64,000 bases of DNA from Tricholomella constricta (lineage: Eukaryota > Basidiomycota > Agaricomycetes > Agaricales > Lyophyllaceae). The stretch is taken from NCBI GenBank assembly GCA_013368375.1, contig JAACJP010000053.1, positions 155,124-219,123 on the forward strand, given 5' to 3'. The position numbers were made by a program, and so were the translations under genes. The notes under the pieces were generated by a model. That model made no database searches. It was not told the DNA's origin and saw only the letters and a list, made by a program, of their open reading frames with translations. Position 1 is the stretch's first letter. Every line of letters starts with the position of its first letter. Shown one piece after another: positions 26,501-37,985 of this stretch.

Positions 26501-27976
26501 GGTGCTTTCACCAGGTCCGTGACCGATAGTACTCGCGACCTCAAAGTCACTCTCGCTCATGGCACCTTCAGCCTCTGTGTCTCCACCATCAGTTTCAGCA
26601 TCTGCCCAAGGTCCGCGGGCATTCTTCTTTGCATTGCGCCTAGCTTGGAGAGTAGGATCGGGACCATCACTAGTCGAGCCTGATACGTCGGCACGCAAGT
26701 TCTTCAGACGTGAGGCAACAATCGATTGCGCAGACTCCTTTCGCGAACGACCTGCCTCAAGTGTGCGCCGAATAGCGCTGCTGCGCTCAGCGTCTGCATG
26801 GGACCAAACTGTCAGGCAAACACCGTGGTACGTGACTGTACTACCAGTAGATGGATTTATGTCGTTGGCGTTGGCGTTTGCCACGGCAGCGGAGTTGGAA
26901 TGTGATCCGTGACCCATAAGACTTGGCGGCCCGAGGTAGGCGGAGGATGGCCGGGCAAAAGGATCATCGGTGTAAGGGTAAGCAAAAGTAGCTGCAGAGG
27001 AACGATTATCCGTGCTGGACAGCACCGACGCGCGAAGCAAATCGCCGGAAGGTGTCGGCGCTAGTGGCGTGCTAGGAGCAGGAAGAGTAAACGTGAAGGT
27101 ATGAATTGTAGAAGCTGGCTGCAGGGTTGACGCGATGACTTCAACCTCTCGAGTAAAAGACAGCTGTCAGTCGTGTTCCATTGGTCAGAGAGCGAAGATG
27201 ATTGGTTCATTGCCTGAAAGAAGACTGACTTTGAGAGCTTTAGAAAGCATTTTTCCAACCTCCTGTTTGGAGAGGGCACCAGCACCTTTCATAACCTCTT
27301 CGCCCTTGCCACGTTTCTTCTTCTTCCCTCCGCCAGCGCCGGGACTGACGGTACTTCCAAGGACTTCTGGCCTCCACCAGCGACTGACTGCACCATCACT
27401 GTGATGCAGGCCCAAAACGGAATCTGGATCGGCTAAGGTCCATGTATGAGGGGATTTCGGGAGCCCTGAGACCACGTAGAGGGATGTGAGGGGAAGAATA
27501 GGAATAAAGGAAGCCATGGGGGGTGGTTCCCGTGCAGAACGAGTGGAAACAATAGAATTGCGTGCAGAGGCTGGAATAGGTTCCATGCTTCTGCGATGTT
27601 TGATGCCGAGTATACGGGAAGCCTTGTCGGTCCGGTGAGATGAAGAAAGTGAGTGATTTGGACTGGTATTAGGTGGTGGGGCGGTAATGGTAATATAGTC
27701 GAGCTCGTCGGCAAGTGCTTCGTCGGCAGGCGGCGGGTTGGTGATGGTTGACGTGTGAGTATTATTATTCTCAACAGAAATATTAATGATCGGAGTGCCT
27801 GAGGTATTTACACGGCTGGAAGAATTAGAGATGGAACGCGGGCTGAAGGTGGAACGAGGTTTGGGGCCGTCGGTGAGGGACTGGTCAGAAAAACGCGACT
27901 TGAGAACTCTGTCAGGAAATAGAGGACCAGCAGCGACAAGGGGAACAGCAGCAGCTGGTCGACGCGCGACGGCCAT
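23530..27976 (-). CDS. DENN domain protein (putative Rab guanine-nucleotide exchange factor)
   Basis: DENN proteins usually activate Rab GTPases in membrane traffic. The start at 27976 gives MAVARRPAAAVPLVAAGPLF, a disordered Ser/Pro-rich leader. A uDENN-like segment follows (MASFIPILPLTSLYVVSGLP near 27510, EVGKMLSKALK near 27240). The central DENN core includes DTVFWLPYAL, SRHPVYDLMRDYLTLSWARF near 26380, MWPLFKCLNIDNILTICE near 26120 and GRILFFSRHPAML near 26010. The dDENN-like part reads AVSTIKYLVELRGWNGISLP near 25920, then the DPGPWIMGLATEARY segment. The C-terminal third is a predicted coiled coil (DLETKIGRLSRRLNFLMTES, then a long Glu/Lys/Leu stretch to about 24650). A Ser/Thr/Pro-rich tail ends RSRPSVRPT. 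About eight introns are needed. The Rab partner cannot be told. Confidence 0.8.
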
Positions 27977-28354
27977 AGGAGGAGGGGGAGGAGAAGGAAG
28001 GAATGATGAGAAAAATAACGAGAGGACGGCGAGAAGCGACGAAAAGGATTCCAGTCGGGTTCAGCCAGGGTATATATACTAGTTTGAGAATGAATTCAGT
28101 CCAACACATCACATCGCTTACTGACTTTATTTCAATGCGCGTCCCTCAATACACCATCACGTGATCATCCTCCCAGCGTTCGCTGCTGCTCTTCAAGTTG
28201 CTGCTGCTGCCTGCCGCCCCAGAGGCCCCTCGCCTCGATACTCAGAGGGTTTGAAGGAAAAAAAAAACTATAACTCCCTGTGATGACCGATGACCGGCAA
28301 TCCATTCAGGGGGAGAGACCGCGTTCCTGATTAATGATCGGCCGTGGCCGTCCT
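27977..28354. promoter_or_regulatory. DENN gene promoter region
   Basis: This 378-base gap lies upstream of the DENN start and downstream of the NIPA-like stop. It holds a perfect ATCACGTGAT palindrome at 28156-28165 (E-box/Cbf1-type core CACGTG), 180 bases upstream of the DENN ATG, and an A-run near 28258-28267. No gene is seen. Confidence 0.45.
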
Positions 28355-30501
28355 TCAACCTCTAATTACTCTTCTCAACCAATCCCATCTCCTCTTTCCC
28401 GCTCTTCCTTTTCCCTTTCCACGGCCTGTCACAACGCCCTCATCCCCACCAGCCCCACTGCCGTCATCTTCATGTCCCCTCTCGTCAAGCCGATCTCTTG
28501 GTCCCAATGCTGTTGCCCTTCGCCGCATATCGCCTTCGCTCACAGTCCTCCGCCGTTGCCTTTCCTCCGGGCTGAGCGTCGCCTCCACGACAACATCTGC
28601 GAAACCGAGCCCACTCACCCTCCTTCCCCGCTCACGTGGCACAATCGAGAATCCAGGGCTGACAGGCGACAGTCCAATCTGGAAACCGCTTCCCAGAGTG
28701 TTCATAGGCATCAGTGGCGGCGGCGAGAGCAGAGAGCTTGCATGTATATGCTGGGAAGAAGAGGAAGTATGGTTCCAGGAATCAAGTGTCGTTCTTCGCC
28801 GACGGTGGATTCGCACGCGATTTGTAGACGACATTGAACAGGGAATCGTTTCTCGTTCGGGAGACAGTAGCCGTTGAAGCCGCCGGGACTGTGGTGAGCG
28901 CGCGCTTCCTGGGTCCAACTCCGAAACACCAGGCCTCGAAGTCCTGGAGAGGTCGTGGATATTTGATTCTGACCTCGTTTCACGTTCCATCGGGACTGGC
29001 CTTATCTCACTCTGTGAGTCGCGCCCCAGGCTCGTGTCAGCATCCCACGAGCCCTCCTCGAGGGCTGACGTTTCTTCGGCTTCTTCGAGCTCATCGCTCT
29101 CACTCCATGCCTCAGCGTCCACGTCTTTAGCCCCGGACTGTATGCTCACAACCCAAACACCCCCGAGGAGGACGAACATACCAAGGACGACAAGGCCAAG
29201 ATGTAGTGGGGGGATAAGTGCGACTTGATCAAAATAGATGAGACCATTTACGATCGAAGACAAGTTGTAAAAGCAAAAGGCCGCTGGTGTCCAAACCTGT
29301 CAGTGGTAGAGCCAAAAGTACGAAAAAACTAGGACTTACATGGACAGACCAAAGTAGGATCGGCCAGTATCAGTGCCTTGTGTAGATACCATAATTGCAG
29401 CAACGCAAAGATGACGAGGCCCAAGACAAGGACCCACGCTTGCCAACGCCAAAACTGGTTTTGGCCTCGCAGTGTGAGGAGAAGCAATTCTACACCGCTT
29501 TTGGCAAAGAGAAGACACATGCCAGATATGATGCCAGAGAAAGAGGCATAAGACATAGCGAGTAGAAGGCGGGTGCGATTAATGGATAGGACGTCAACTT
29601 CATTGACTTTTCCATACAAAGATGAAGCAGAGGAGGATGAGGTGGATTTAGGGTCCAGCAGGGGTGTACTTTCCGTGGCAACGCCAGCATCTGCCAATGG
29701 AGTCGTCAGACCTGTGGTGAGGGCCATGGCTGGTTTGACGGGGATAGTCATAGCGTGTGCTGAACATGCCTCTGATGGAGAAGAGGATATATGGTTGTCG
29801 ATTTGAGCTAGCCTGCGAGAGAGAGCAAAGTCTGTTATGTGAGTCTATGACACAACGTCAGATCGACCAAAAGAAAGGTGATGGTTTTTCACGTACAACG
29901 ACGAGACAAACCATAACAGCAGTACCTAGGATGGAGAAATATATGACGAAAGTCGGCCGGCTGAAAAGGACAAGAAGGTCATCGAGCGAGCGTGTTGGTT
30001 CCGGTACGATGCCGAAGAAAGCAATAAGCACGGCGCCGCCAGCAATGAGTATGGTGCCGAGGATCATCCATGGCGAAAATACATCGCCTAGAATCAGGCG
30101 GGCGAAAAAGGCATTCCAAAGTAGGGATACGGCACCCAGTGGTGCAAGTATTACGACAGGAAGTGACGCTATTTGAATGAGGGATCCAAGGACATTGGAG
30201 GAGATAAATATAGCAAATCCTAGGAGCCAAAGCCTGCGCGAACATTAATACAGGTCAATAATTGTTAATATGATACGATGGCGAAAGAGCTTTACGGTCG
30301 TCGATGTCCGACACGTCTCTGATGCTCGGGAAGAAGTTGGTTGAGGACATGGCTCTTCCGTTGGATAGTGAGGCCAAGAGATTGCACAAAGGAGGCGAGC
30401 AGACCGATGATGATACCCAAAGGAATTGAAATGTGAGTGCTATACAGACTGTCATTGGAAATGGCCTGTCGGGCGACCAACCGACAGGTCGAGGGCAACA
30501 T
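28355..30501 (-). CDS. NIPA-like (DUF803) multi-span membrane protein, putative magnesium transporter
   Basis: NIPA-family proteins are drug/metabolite-transporter-superfamily membrane proteins, several of which carry Mg2+. The start at 30501 gives MLPSTCRLVARQAISNDSLY, then the first span and family motif LGIIIGLLASFVQSLGLTIQ, followed by RKSHVL. Further spans include LPVVILAPLGAVSLLWNAFF near 30140, MILGTILIAGGAVLIAFFG near 30050, LVLFSRPTFVIYFSILGTAV, SYASFSGIISGMCLLFAKS near 29550, the WVLVLGLVIFALLQLWYLHK span near 29410, and LHLGLVVLGMFVLLGGVWVV near 29190. A hydrophilic C-terminal tail of about 260 residues, rich in Ser, Arg and Glu, follows. The last exon (about 29263-28355) holds the final span and the tail. 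Ion specificity is by family only. Confidence 0.82.
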
Positions 30502-30610
30502 GATGGTGTGGAGAGGTCAGGCTGCATAAGTTATGATACCACGTGCAGATTACATAGTGATGTTTGTGTGATGGCTACAAGTAATACTGGTGCTACATAC
30601 GAGGTTCCTT

Positions 30611-33600
30611 TCAATCCATCTCTTCAATATCAATCTCGTCCTCGTCGTAATCATCAATTTCCATAGAGTCTTCACGAACAGTCCCTTCGTGATTCGGTAT
30701 GATCTGAAGCCGATTGTGTGGCCCGTCGAAGCGCACGTGGACAACCTCGCCGTCTCGAATTCTATCCGACAAGAGCATCACCGACAGTGGGTTCAAAAGC
30801 TCGCTCTGGATGGCGCGGTTGAGCGGCCGAGCACCATATGTCGTCGAGTACCCCACAGACATAAGATAGTTTTTGCTTTCGTCATCGATGTCGAGCTTGA
30901 TTTTCCGGTCTGCAAGTCGTTCATCGACCTCATTGAGCCGAAGGTCAACGATCTTCAGGATATGTTTTCTGGAAAGAGCGCGCTAGAGTGAGACGCGTTA
31001 GCCTGCATGATCACTAAGAGAGCCAGTGATTTACTTACGAAAATGACGATCTCGTCTATCCTATTCACAAACTCGGGAGGGAAGTGTGCTTGAATGGCAC
31101 CCATCACCAACGCCTTGGTCTCCGAACGGACTGGTCCTTCGCCCATGTCGTTGAGATGAGCCGCACCAAGGTTCGATGTCATGATGATGACAGTGTTCCT
31201 AAAGTCCACAACTCTGCCTTGGCCGTCTGTTAAACGGCCATCGTCCAGAACTTGCAGGAACAAGGTAACAAACTCCCGGCACGTCTTTTCCACCTCATCG
31301 ACAAGGACGATCGAATAGGGTTTGCGCCTGACATATTCCGTGAGCTGCCCTCCAGCGTCATAGCCCACGTAACCCGGAGGCGAACCGATAAGGCGTGCAA
31401 TCGAGTGCTTCTCCGAATACTCGGAACCATCGATCCTGATCATAGCATCGGGGGAGTCGAACAAGATCGTCGCAAGCTAACGCATTGGATTAGTATTAAT
31501 AAACAGCTGTGTGGGTAAGATAAAACTTACTGTCTTCGCGAGCAAAGTTTTTCCTGTCCCCGAAGGCCCTGCCATCAAGAAGCTCGCCACTGGTCGGTTC
31601 GGGTTCGAAAGTCCACTCCTCGACAACCGAATGGCATTGGCAACCGCCTTGACTGCCTCCGTCTGACCGACGACGCTGCCCGCCAGAACTTTATCCATCT
31701 TTAAAAGTTTCTCGCGCTCGGTCGACATTAGACGCGTGACAGGAATTGACGTCCATCGTGCGACGATCTCGGCAATTTGGTCTGGAGTGACTGTGTCTGT
31801 CCCACCGCCAGCCGCAGTGTCCTCCGCAACCTTCTTGGCTTCCAGCTGCTCGAGGCGATTCTGAAGGTCGGGAATTGCATAGTATTTCAAATCCGATGCG
31901 GTTGCAAGATCGTGCCTAGAATACCATGGTTAGCTGGCGTCACCTAATCAGATCAGAGTAAATGACATACCTTCGCTCAGCGTCCTCCACTTTCACCTTC
32001 AGTTCATCTATCTTCTTCCTCAGCTCATTAATCTGATCTCCACGCCTCTTCTCATTTTCGTAAGCGGCCCTAAGCGGTTGAAGTTGCTCCTCGACTTCTG
32101 ATATGGTCCTACGAGCCAGCTGAAGACGTTCCTTGCTCGCTGCATCCTTCTCACGTTCTAAGGCATGGATCTCCACTTCGAGTTCGAGCTTGCGGCGTTG
32201 CAGCTTATCGATCTCCTCCGGTTCTGTTTCTCGAGTGACACGGACACTGGAGATGTATTGATAAGAACTTGTTCGCAGGAGATTGACTGCATCTGCTCAC
32301 CTGGCACAAGCTTCGTCCACCAGGTCAATGGCAGAGTCCGGGAGTCGCCTGGACGTTAAATAACGATGTGCCAATGTCGCAGCCGCTATAAGGGCACCAT
32401 CGTGAATGCGAACGCCATGATGAACTTCATATTTCTCCCTTATACCACGCAGGATACTGATGGTCTCGGGTACAGTGGGTTCGGTAACAATGACTTGTGC
32501 GAATCTGCGTTCCAAGGCGGCGTCAGTTTCGATGTACTTTCTGTACTCTGCGAGAGTAGTTGCGCCGATGCAGCGAAGTTTGCCTCGAGCAAGCAGGGGT
32601 TTGAACAAGTTTGCGGCATCCATTCCACCACCCTCCGCCCCCCTACCTGCCATGATGAGGTGCAACTCGTCGATGAAGAGAATGACACCAGGGCCCCCAT
32701 CCTCAGCTGCCTTCTCGACTTCATTTAGGACAGACTTGATGCGCTCCTCGTATTCGCCCTTGTACTTGGCACCAGCCATCAGCGCGCCCATATCCAACGA
32801 GTAGAGCCGGGCGATGAGACTCGCAGGAACATCACGTTTAACGATGCGCTGTGCAAGTCCCTCAGCAATAGACGTCTTTCCGACGCCTGGTTCACCAATG
32901 AGCACAGGATTGTTTTTGGTCCTAAAGGAATATCAGATATCAGGGATCAGGTCGCGGAGATCAAGCGCACACATACCTCCTGCATAGGATGCGGATTACA
33001 CGTCGGATTTCATTATCTCGACCGATCACAGGATCAATCTTCCCCTCCTCTGCCAACGCTGTGAGGTCGATAGCGTATTTCGAGAGTGCATCAAAGCCCT
33101 GTTCGGCAGTCTTGGATTCGACCCTGCGATTTCCTCGGATTTGTTCAATAGCGGTAGTTACGGCGGCCTCCGTGAGTCCTAATTCCTTCAAGACGGCGGA
33201 TATTGACGGGTCCTTCACGAGTCCGCGAAGGAGATGGTCTTGCGCGATATAAGCATCATGCATGGTCTTCTGAAGGTTCTGGGCTTCGCGGAGGGTCTTG
33301 AGAGCGGCCGAGCTCAGTGATGTCTCATCAGGAGGTGGACTTTGGGTCGGAAGTCGGACAATGAGCTTCTGTAGGGCGCGTTTTACTGCGGTCTGGTTGA
33401 AACAAAGTCAGCGAGAATGTGGTAGGGAAAAGGAAGCAAAAGTACACACCGGGTCTCCACCGGCCCTCTGAATGACGGAGACAAACAGAGGTGCAGTACT
33501 CGCGGTTTGTTGGATTCCTCCGGCGGCATTTTCTCCGGATCCCTCGTTTATGAGAACGAAAGCAATGTGTGACGGATGGACTTCAATCGCAATGAGCACG

Positions 33601-33719
33601 GCGAAACACTAGGGACTATCATGAGACATACCTTGAGCATTTGCATAATCTTTTGCTAGTTGAAAGGCGTCGGATAATGATTGTTGGGTCTTATCAGTAA
33701 AATCGAAATTAGAAGCCAT
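30611..33719 (-). CDS. hsp104: Hsp104/ClpB protein disaggregase
   Basis: Hsp104 is a hexameric AAA+ machine that pulls proteins out of aggregates together with Hsp70 and also supports prion propagation in yeast. The start at 33719 gives [20 protein letters not shown]. An N-terminal Clp repeat domain ([20 protein letters not shown]) follows. AAA1 has Walker A GEPGVGKT and Walker [10 protein letters not shown] near 32680. The M-domain coiled coil spans about 32180-31980. AAA2 has Walker A GPSGTGKT near 31560, Walker [10 protein letters not shown] near 31300, the pore loop [12 protein letters not shown] and [15 protein letters not shown] near 31060. The C-terminus ends [11 protein letters not shown], an acidic tail comparable to the family's co-chaperone-binding ending. 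Length is about 900 residues. CACGTG lies at 33835-33840. I saw no clear array of heat-shock elements. Confidence 0.96.
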
Positions 33720-33992
33720 AATGTGCAGGATAGTAAATGATGGTCTGGGGAGAGGGCAGAACGACGCCTTTTATTCGAACCTATAATTAGTCTTGGTGTC
33801 TTCAAGGATGTTCTCGATCTGACATCATACAAATCACGTGCATATATCTGGGTCAGTCTAGGCCCTTCGGGACGGGTGTCATACTGTTACAGTTATGTAT
33901 ACTTCGATTCAAAGCTTCGATTTGGTGTGAACAATGTCCATGCTACGCCACTGCAAGGGCTCCTCAGCAATACGAAAATGGAACCATAATCC
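33720..33992. promoter_or_regulatory. hsp104 promoter region
   Basis: This 273-base gap separates the hsp104 start from the downstream end of the enoyl-CoA hydratase-like gene. A CACGTG core is at 33835-33840, about 120 bases upstream of the hsp104 ATG. GAA/TTC triplets occur but not as three regularly spaced inverted units, so I do not call a heat-shock element. Confidence 0.35.
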
Positions 33993-35133
33993 TCATGGAC
34001 TGACCCAGGGAAACCATGGGTTTGAATTCTTGGTCAGGGTGTCCACAAACTTGGGCTGCCTTCTCTCTTTGAAAGAGTTGACTCCTTCTGCAGCGTCCTG
34101 GCTCTTCCCCAGGATCCGTATCGCTCTCGAGTCAATCAAGTGGTTCTCCTCGATACTATCACCGGGGTGCTGCATCAAGGCCTTGGTATACGCGACTGAA
34201 GGCTGCGATGTGTTGGCCGACAGCTCCTGAGCAAATGCTTTGGCGATGGGGAAGACTTCCTCTCGTGTTGCAACGATTTGATGGTACAGATCCCGGATGT
34301 AAGGTGAATCGGGGGAAACTGTTGCACCCGTCAGGAGAAGGGAGGACGCGCGTGAATGTCCAAGCAGGCGAGGTAAAAGATACGTTGATGTTGCTGTTAC
34401 AAGGATATAGTCCATTGTATTCCGGCATGATGCAAAGGGCGTACCTTCAGCTGAGATACCACGCCGAACAAAGGGGAACGTCAATTTGGCCCCGGCCCAC
34501 ACGAAACGGAAATCGAAAGGGAGCTGGAAGGCAGTTACACCGGCTCCAGCCTAAGTCGAGATGAGATGAGCAGGCGATTGAGGACTGAGCCTTACCGCAT
34601 GGCCATTCACAGCTGCAATTGTGATCTTACGACATCTGTAAATAACGACGGAGAGTGTACCACCCGAGTCGCGGTGAGCTGTTATATGGTCGCGTTGATC
34701 ATTCCTGAAACGTTCGCTTTGTGAAACGAACCTTGGTCCCCTTCTTTCTCTGCCTCTTCTTCCCAAAGTAGATCCCAACCTCCCGAAATGTCGGCCTATA
34801 AGGAAACTTTATACATTTCATGGGCCACGATAGTAACTGTCAGCTTACACCGGAGCAATATGCTGGTGCTGAAGGCTCTGCGGTAAGGATGACAGCGCGA
34901 ACCCGATCATCCCTGTCGCACAAATTGAAGGCTTGAATCAGCTCTTTGATGATATTCTTGTTGATAGAGTTTCTCCTGCCGGTTACCGTGTCGTGAGCCA
35001 GACCATTTATATAGTACCGGTAATGCATCAAGACTCACTGTTTTGGACGATTGATTAAAATGACGGCGACGCCTCCATCCAACGAACAGACAATATCCTT
35101 GAATCCAAGAGCATTGTAATCTGGAGGAGACAT
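33993..35133 (-). CDS. Enoyl-CoA hydratase/isomerase (crotonase) family protein
   Basis: Crotonase-fold enzymes hydrate or isomerise enoyl-CoA thioesters, usually in fatty acid breakdown. The start at 35133 gives MSPPDYNALGFKDIVCSLDG; a longer frame to 35217 exists. Exons join as AVILINRPKQ + RNSINKNIIKELIQAF, then APAYCSG + ADISGGWDLLWEEE near 34800. GDQ + AHRDSGGTLSVVIYRCRKIT follows across an intron of about 54 bases, then TIAAVNGHA + AGAGVTAFQLPFDFRFV. FPFVRRGISAE + ATSTYLLPRLLGHSRA completes the fold. The CoA-binding oxyanion-hole segments (CSGADIS, NGHAAGAG) are present. The C-terminus ends FPWVSP, so there is no PTS1 tripeptide. Whether it is a hydratase or a delta3-delta2 isomerase cannot be decided by eye. 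Confidence 0.88.
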
Positions 35134-36132
35134 TGTAATAAGTACAAACGCTATGCTGGATCTAGCCTCGTCTGAAACTTGGTCGCTTCGGTGATGGATG
35201 GCAATGAGACCAAGCAATTGTATGTAAGTATTTGATAGATGTTTTATATATGTAAATCTCGTAAGTAGTTAACACAATTGGCTGACAGTCACGATTCAGC
35301 TGTGCAGACTTATGCTACTGTAGGAGCGGACTCCAGTGACATTATGGCTTCTCGTGTAGACCTTTCTGTATGGATGGATGGATGGATGGATGTATTACCC
35401 GCAGCGGTCCCAAAAAAGAACAAGCGGGGCCCGTTCTACATACACGACATCAAATGTATGCTACGGACATGAATAAACCAGAGCCGATGCGATATACGGA
35501 ATCTCATGGATTAGTTTACCCATGCGACACTCCTCTGTAGGTTTGGCTGCGGCACCCACATCCCCTGTTCGTCGATGGTTATTATTTTGTTCACCTTCGA
35601 TCTTTTGTACAGATATCTTCTCTAACATTCTCCCCTTCTCCTTACCTCAAAATACATCAACTCCTCATCGACCGTGATTTCATTCATTGGGCAAGGGGTC
35701 AAACCCGATTTTCGTCAGGAGTTAAATTTATTCCATATACTTTGTCTTCAAAATAGCTTTTTGTTACCGGTATCATCTTCTGGGCCGGTAGAAGAGATCA
35801 TTGATGCTTCAAAGGCCCGGGGCCTCAGGCTGCTCAACTGTCCCTAGCTGGAACGCCGATCGCTCGCGCCCTCAGCGGTGAGCAAGGAGGCACGTCGGAA
35901 CGGCGTGAGGAGTGGCGAGAATGGCCGGTGTCAGGAAGAGGACCGCGTTGCCAGGGGGTTTGTCGTTCTTTGTCAGCAAGATCAGATTTTGGCCGATCAG
36001 CAAAATGCGCTTCAAATTCTTCCGTCCACTCCGCCGTCCTCATACTTCCTTAGATCTCTGAATCCCCCCCGTTGGCCCCATTCCTATATCTATTTACTTT
36101 ATGGACATTTGTCTCACTCTTATTACCCAACT
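35134..36132. other. Divergent intergenic region with an ATGG microsatellite
   Basis: This 999-base gap lies between two divergent genes. It carries a short tandem repeat of the tetramer ATGG (about five to six units, 35370-35392). Pyrimidine-rich stretches near 35600-35660 and 36040-36120 are promoter-like for the gene on the plus strand. I see no coding exon with family resemblance and no RNA gene. Confidence 0.45.
35370..35392. repeat. (ATGG)n microsatellite
   Basis: A perfect tetranucleotide tandem repeat of about 5.75 units in a non-coding region. It is likely to vary in length between strains. Confidence 0.9.
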
Positions 36133-37448
36133 ATGCTGAACGGGAGCGGAATCAAGATTTTTACGGGTGTGTATCCCTAAACATGGTAAACAATTTTTAG
36201 GCTTGACAGGCTTGTGGTTCGATAGGGACAAGCCATCCTGAGCTCGCCGAGATCATAGCCAGGCGGTATTGTCTTCTGTCATTCCACTGCGATTCCTTAA
36301 ACTTAATCTCTATTCTAGTATCGGTCTACCTCTCTCAAAAGCGGAAGTCACCCGCAGTGGCATCGGCGAGACCAGTGTCCGTATCGCAGAATCGGTGCGC
36401 GAGGACGACGTGTACATCATCAATACCGGATGTGGGGCCGTCAATACAGCTCTCATGGAGCTATGTATTATGATTCACGCCTGCAAAATTGCGAGCGCCA
36501 AAAGGATCACAGCGGTCATACCGTTATTTCCCTATTCACGACAAGACAAGAAGGACAAGAGTCGGGCGCCCATTACTGCCAAACTCGTGGCTAACATGAT
36601 TCAAAAGGCGGGTTGTGATCATGTCATCGTCAGTCCACATTTATCGCCTTCGGGATCAACCATGCAAACGATTCCTCCTCTCAGACCATGGATCTACATG
36701 CGTCACAAATTCAGGGTTTCTTCGATGTCCCTGTCGATAAGTGAGTTGGTCGCACACCTTCATTATGTAAACGTTTCGTTTCCTGGTCGCTGACACCTTG
36801 GCGTTAGTGTGAGTGACGTTTGACTTGCCACGTTTGATTAACCCTTATTCCATCCGATCCCGTATCCTTGCAGCTTTATGCGGAACCGTCGGCCATCCTT
36901 TATATTCGAACCCACTTCAACTTGGAAAATGTCGTTATAGTCTCCCCAGATGCTGGGGGCGCAAAAAGGTGCGATTTGTAACCTCGTTCGGAGTGATATT
37001 CATCTAAATCAATGCCTGAAGAGCAACATCGATTGCTGACCGACTCGGCGTGGACTTTGCCTTGTTTCACAAAGAACGTAAAAAGGCAAATGAAGTGTCG
37101 CGCATGATTCTGGTGGGGCACGTCCGGGAGAAAGTTGCGATCTTAGTGGATGATATGGCAGACACGTGTGGAACGCTCTGCTTAGCCGCACAACATCTGT
37201 CGGACGCTGGAGTCACCAAGGTGTACGCAATCGTCACACACGGGATCCTGAGTGGTAACGCACTCAAGGCGGTGGAGGACAGCGCTCTGGAGAAATTGAT
37301 AGTGACGAACACGCTTCCGCAAACGGAAAACCAGGCGGCGTGCTCTAAAATCGAGGTGATTGATATTGGGGTGGTGCTTGGGGAGGTGATTCGACGAAGC
37401 CACTACGGGGAGAGTGTGTCCAAGTTGTTCCACGAGGTTCCGTACTAG
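36133..37448 (+). CDS. Ribose-phosphate pyrophosphokinase (PRPP synthetase)
   Basis: This enzyme makes PRPP from ribose 5-phosphate and ATP, feeding purine, pyrimidine, histidine and tryptophan synthesis. The start at 36133 gives [12 protein letters not shown], then after an intron [13 protein letters not shown] and [20 protein letters not shown]. The catalytic flexible-loop region [20 protein letters not shown] is at about 36512-36575. After an intron from about 36627 comes [19 protein letters not shown] and then [20 protein letters not shown]. The PRPP-binding loop is [11 protein letters not shown] near 37150. It ends HEVPY at 37448, and length is about 320 residues, normal for the family. 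The junction inside the conserved VDN-LYAEP needs two introns (36741-36807 and 36809-36873) that leave a single T at 36808 as an exon. Confidence 0.95.
36808..36808 (+). other. Apparent one-nucleotide exon in the PRPP synthetase gene
   Basis: The codon for the conserved Asn in VDN-LYAEP must be completed by one base. The exon before ends GAT AA at 36740 and the exon after begins CTT at 36874. A single T flanked by a good acceptor (GTTAG) and a good donor (GTGAGT) gives AAT and restores frame. Both introns (67 and 65 bases) have normal size and ends. Confidence 0.7.
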
Positions 37449-37985
37449 GCCGCATTGTTCGGCAGGCAAGAGCAGTGTACGATTAGATTTGAATTAGATG
37501 TAGTAAGTGTGTTTCGCATGTATCCCAAAGAAGAGATATGGGGATTTCCATATGCTAGCGTCAGGGATGGTATGGAGCAATATTGGGATCAGAAGCGGGT
37601 TGTGACAGATCCGAGGTGAAGGTCAGCTGAGTTGAAGGGAAGACCAGCCCCAGCAGCGTGCATCAGTCCACTGCACCGTCGTCGACACTTGCGACGACCG
37701 CTGCACTGTCCTTCTCTCTCGACGCCCTTCAGGCCCTAATATTCCCCGCCCGTTCCTTCGGCACCATTTTGGCCCATCTTTAGTTGCCTCCTACTCGGCC
37801 GTCTTCTTTTACTCGCTTGGTTTTTTTCCTGTTTCGCAGCGAATAACGAAGGTATCATCAATTACCCAACCGCTCGCCGCATCTGCCAGCAGCACCAGCC
37901 ATCCTTGTTCCCCTATTTACTACAAGTCTCTCCCTAACATCTTTCTCCAAGTCTACCTCTGGTCCTGGGCAATGCTAGGCGTATC
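37449..37985. other. Intergenic, promoter and leader of the kinase gene
   Basis: This 537-base gap lies between two plus-strand genes. The second half (about 37690-37970) is strongly pyrimidine-rich, as in fungal promoters with long leaders. A short upstream ATG (37972) precedes the start at 37986 in another frame and could act as an upstream open reading frame. Confidence 0.4.

Noticed and set aside
28334..28877. Two long plus-strand open frames
   Set aside because: They lie antisense to the Ser/Arg-rich tail of the NIPA-like gene and are explained by its composition; no family motif.
32366..32804. Plus-strand frames across hsp104
   Set aside because: Antisense shadows of the conserved AAA1 coding sequence.
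33760..33930. Heat-shock elements for hsp104
   Set aside because: TTC/GAA triplets occur but not with the required regular inverted spacing.
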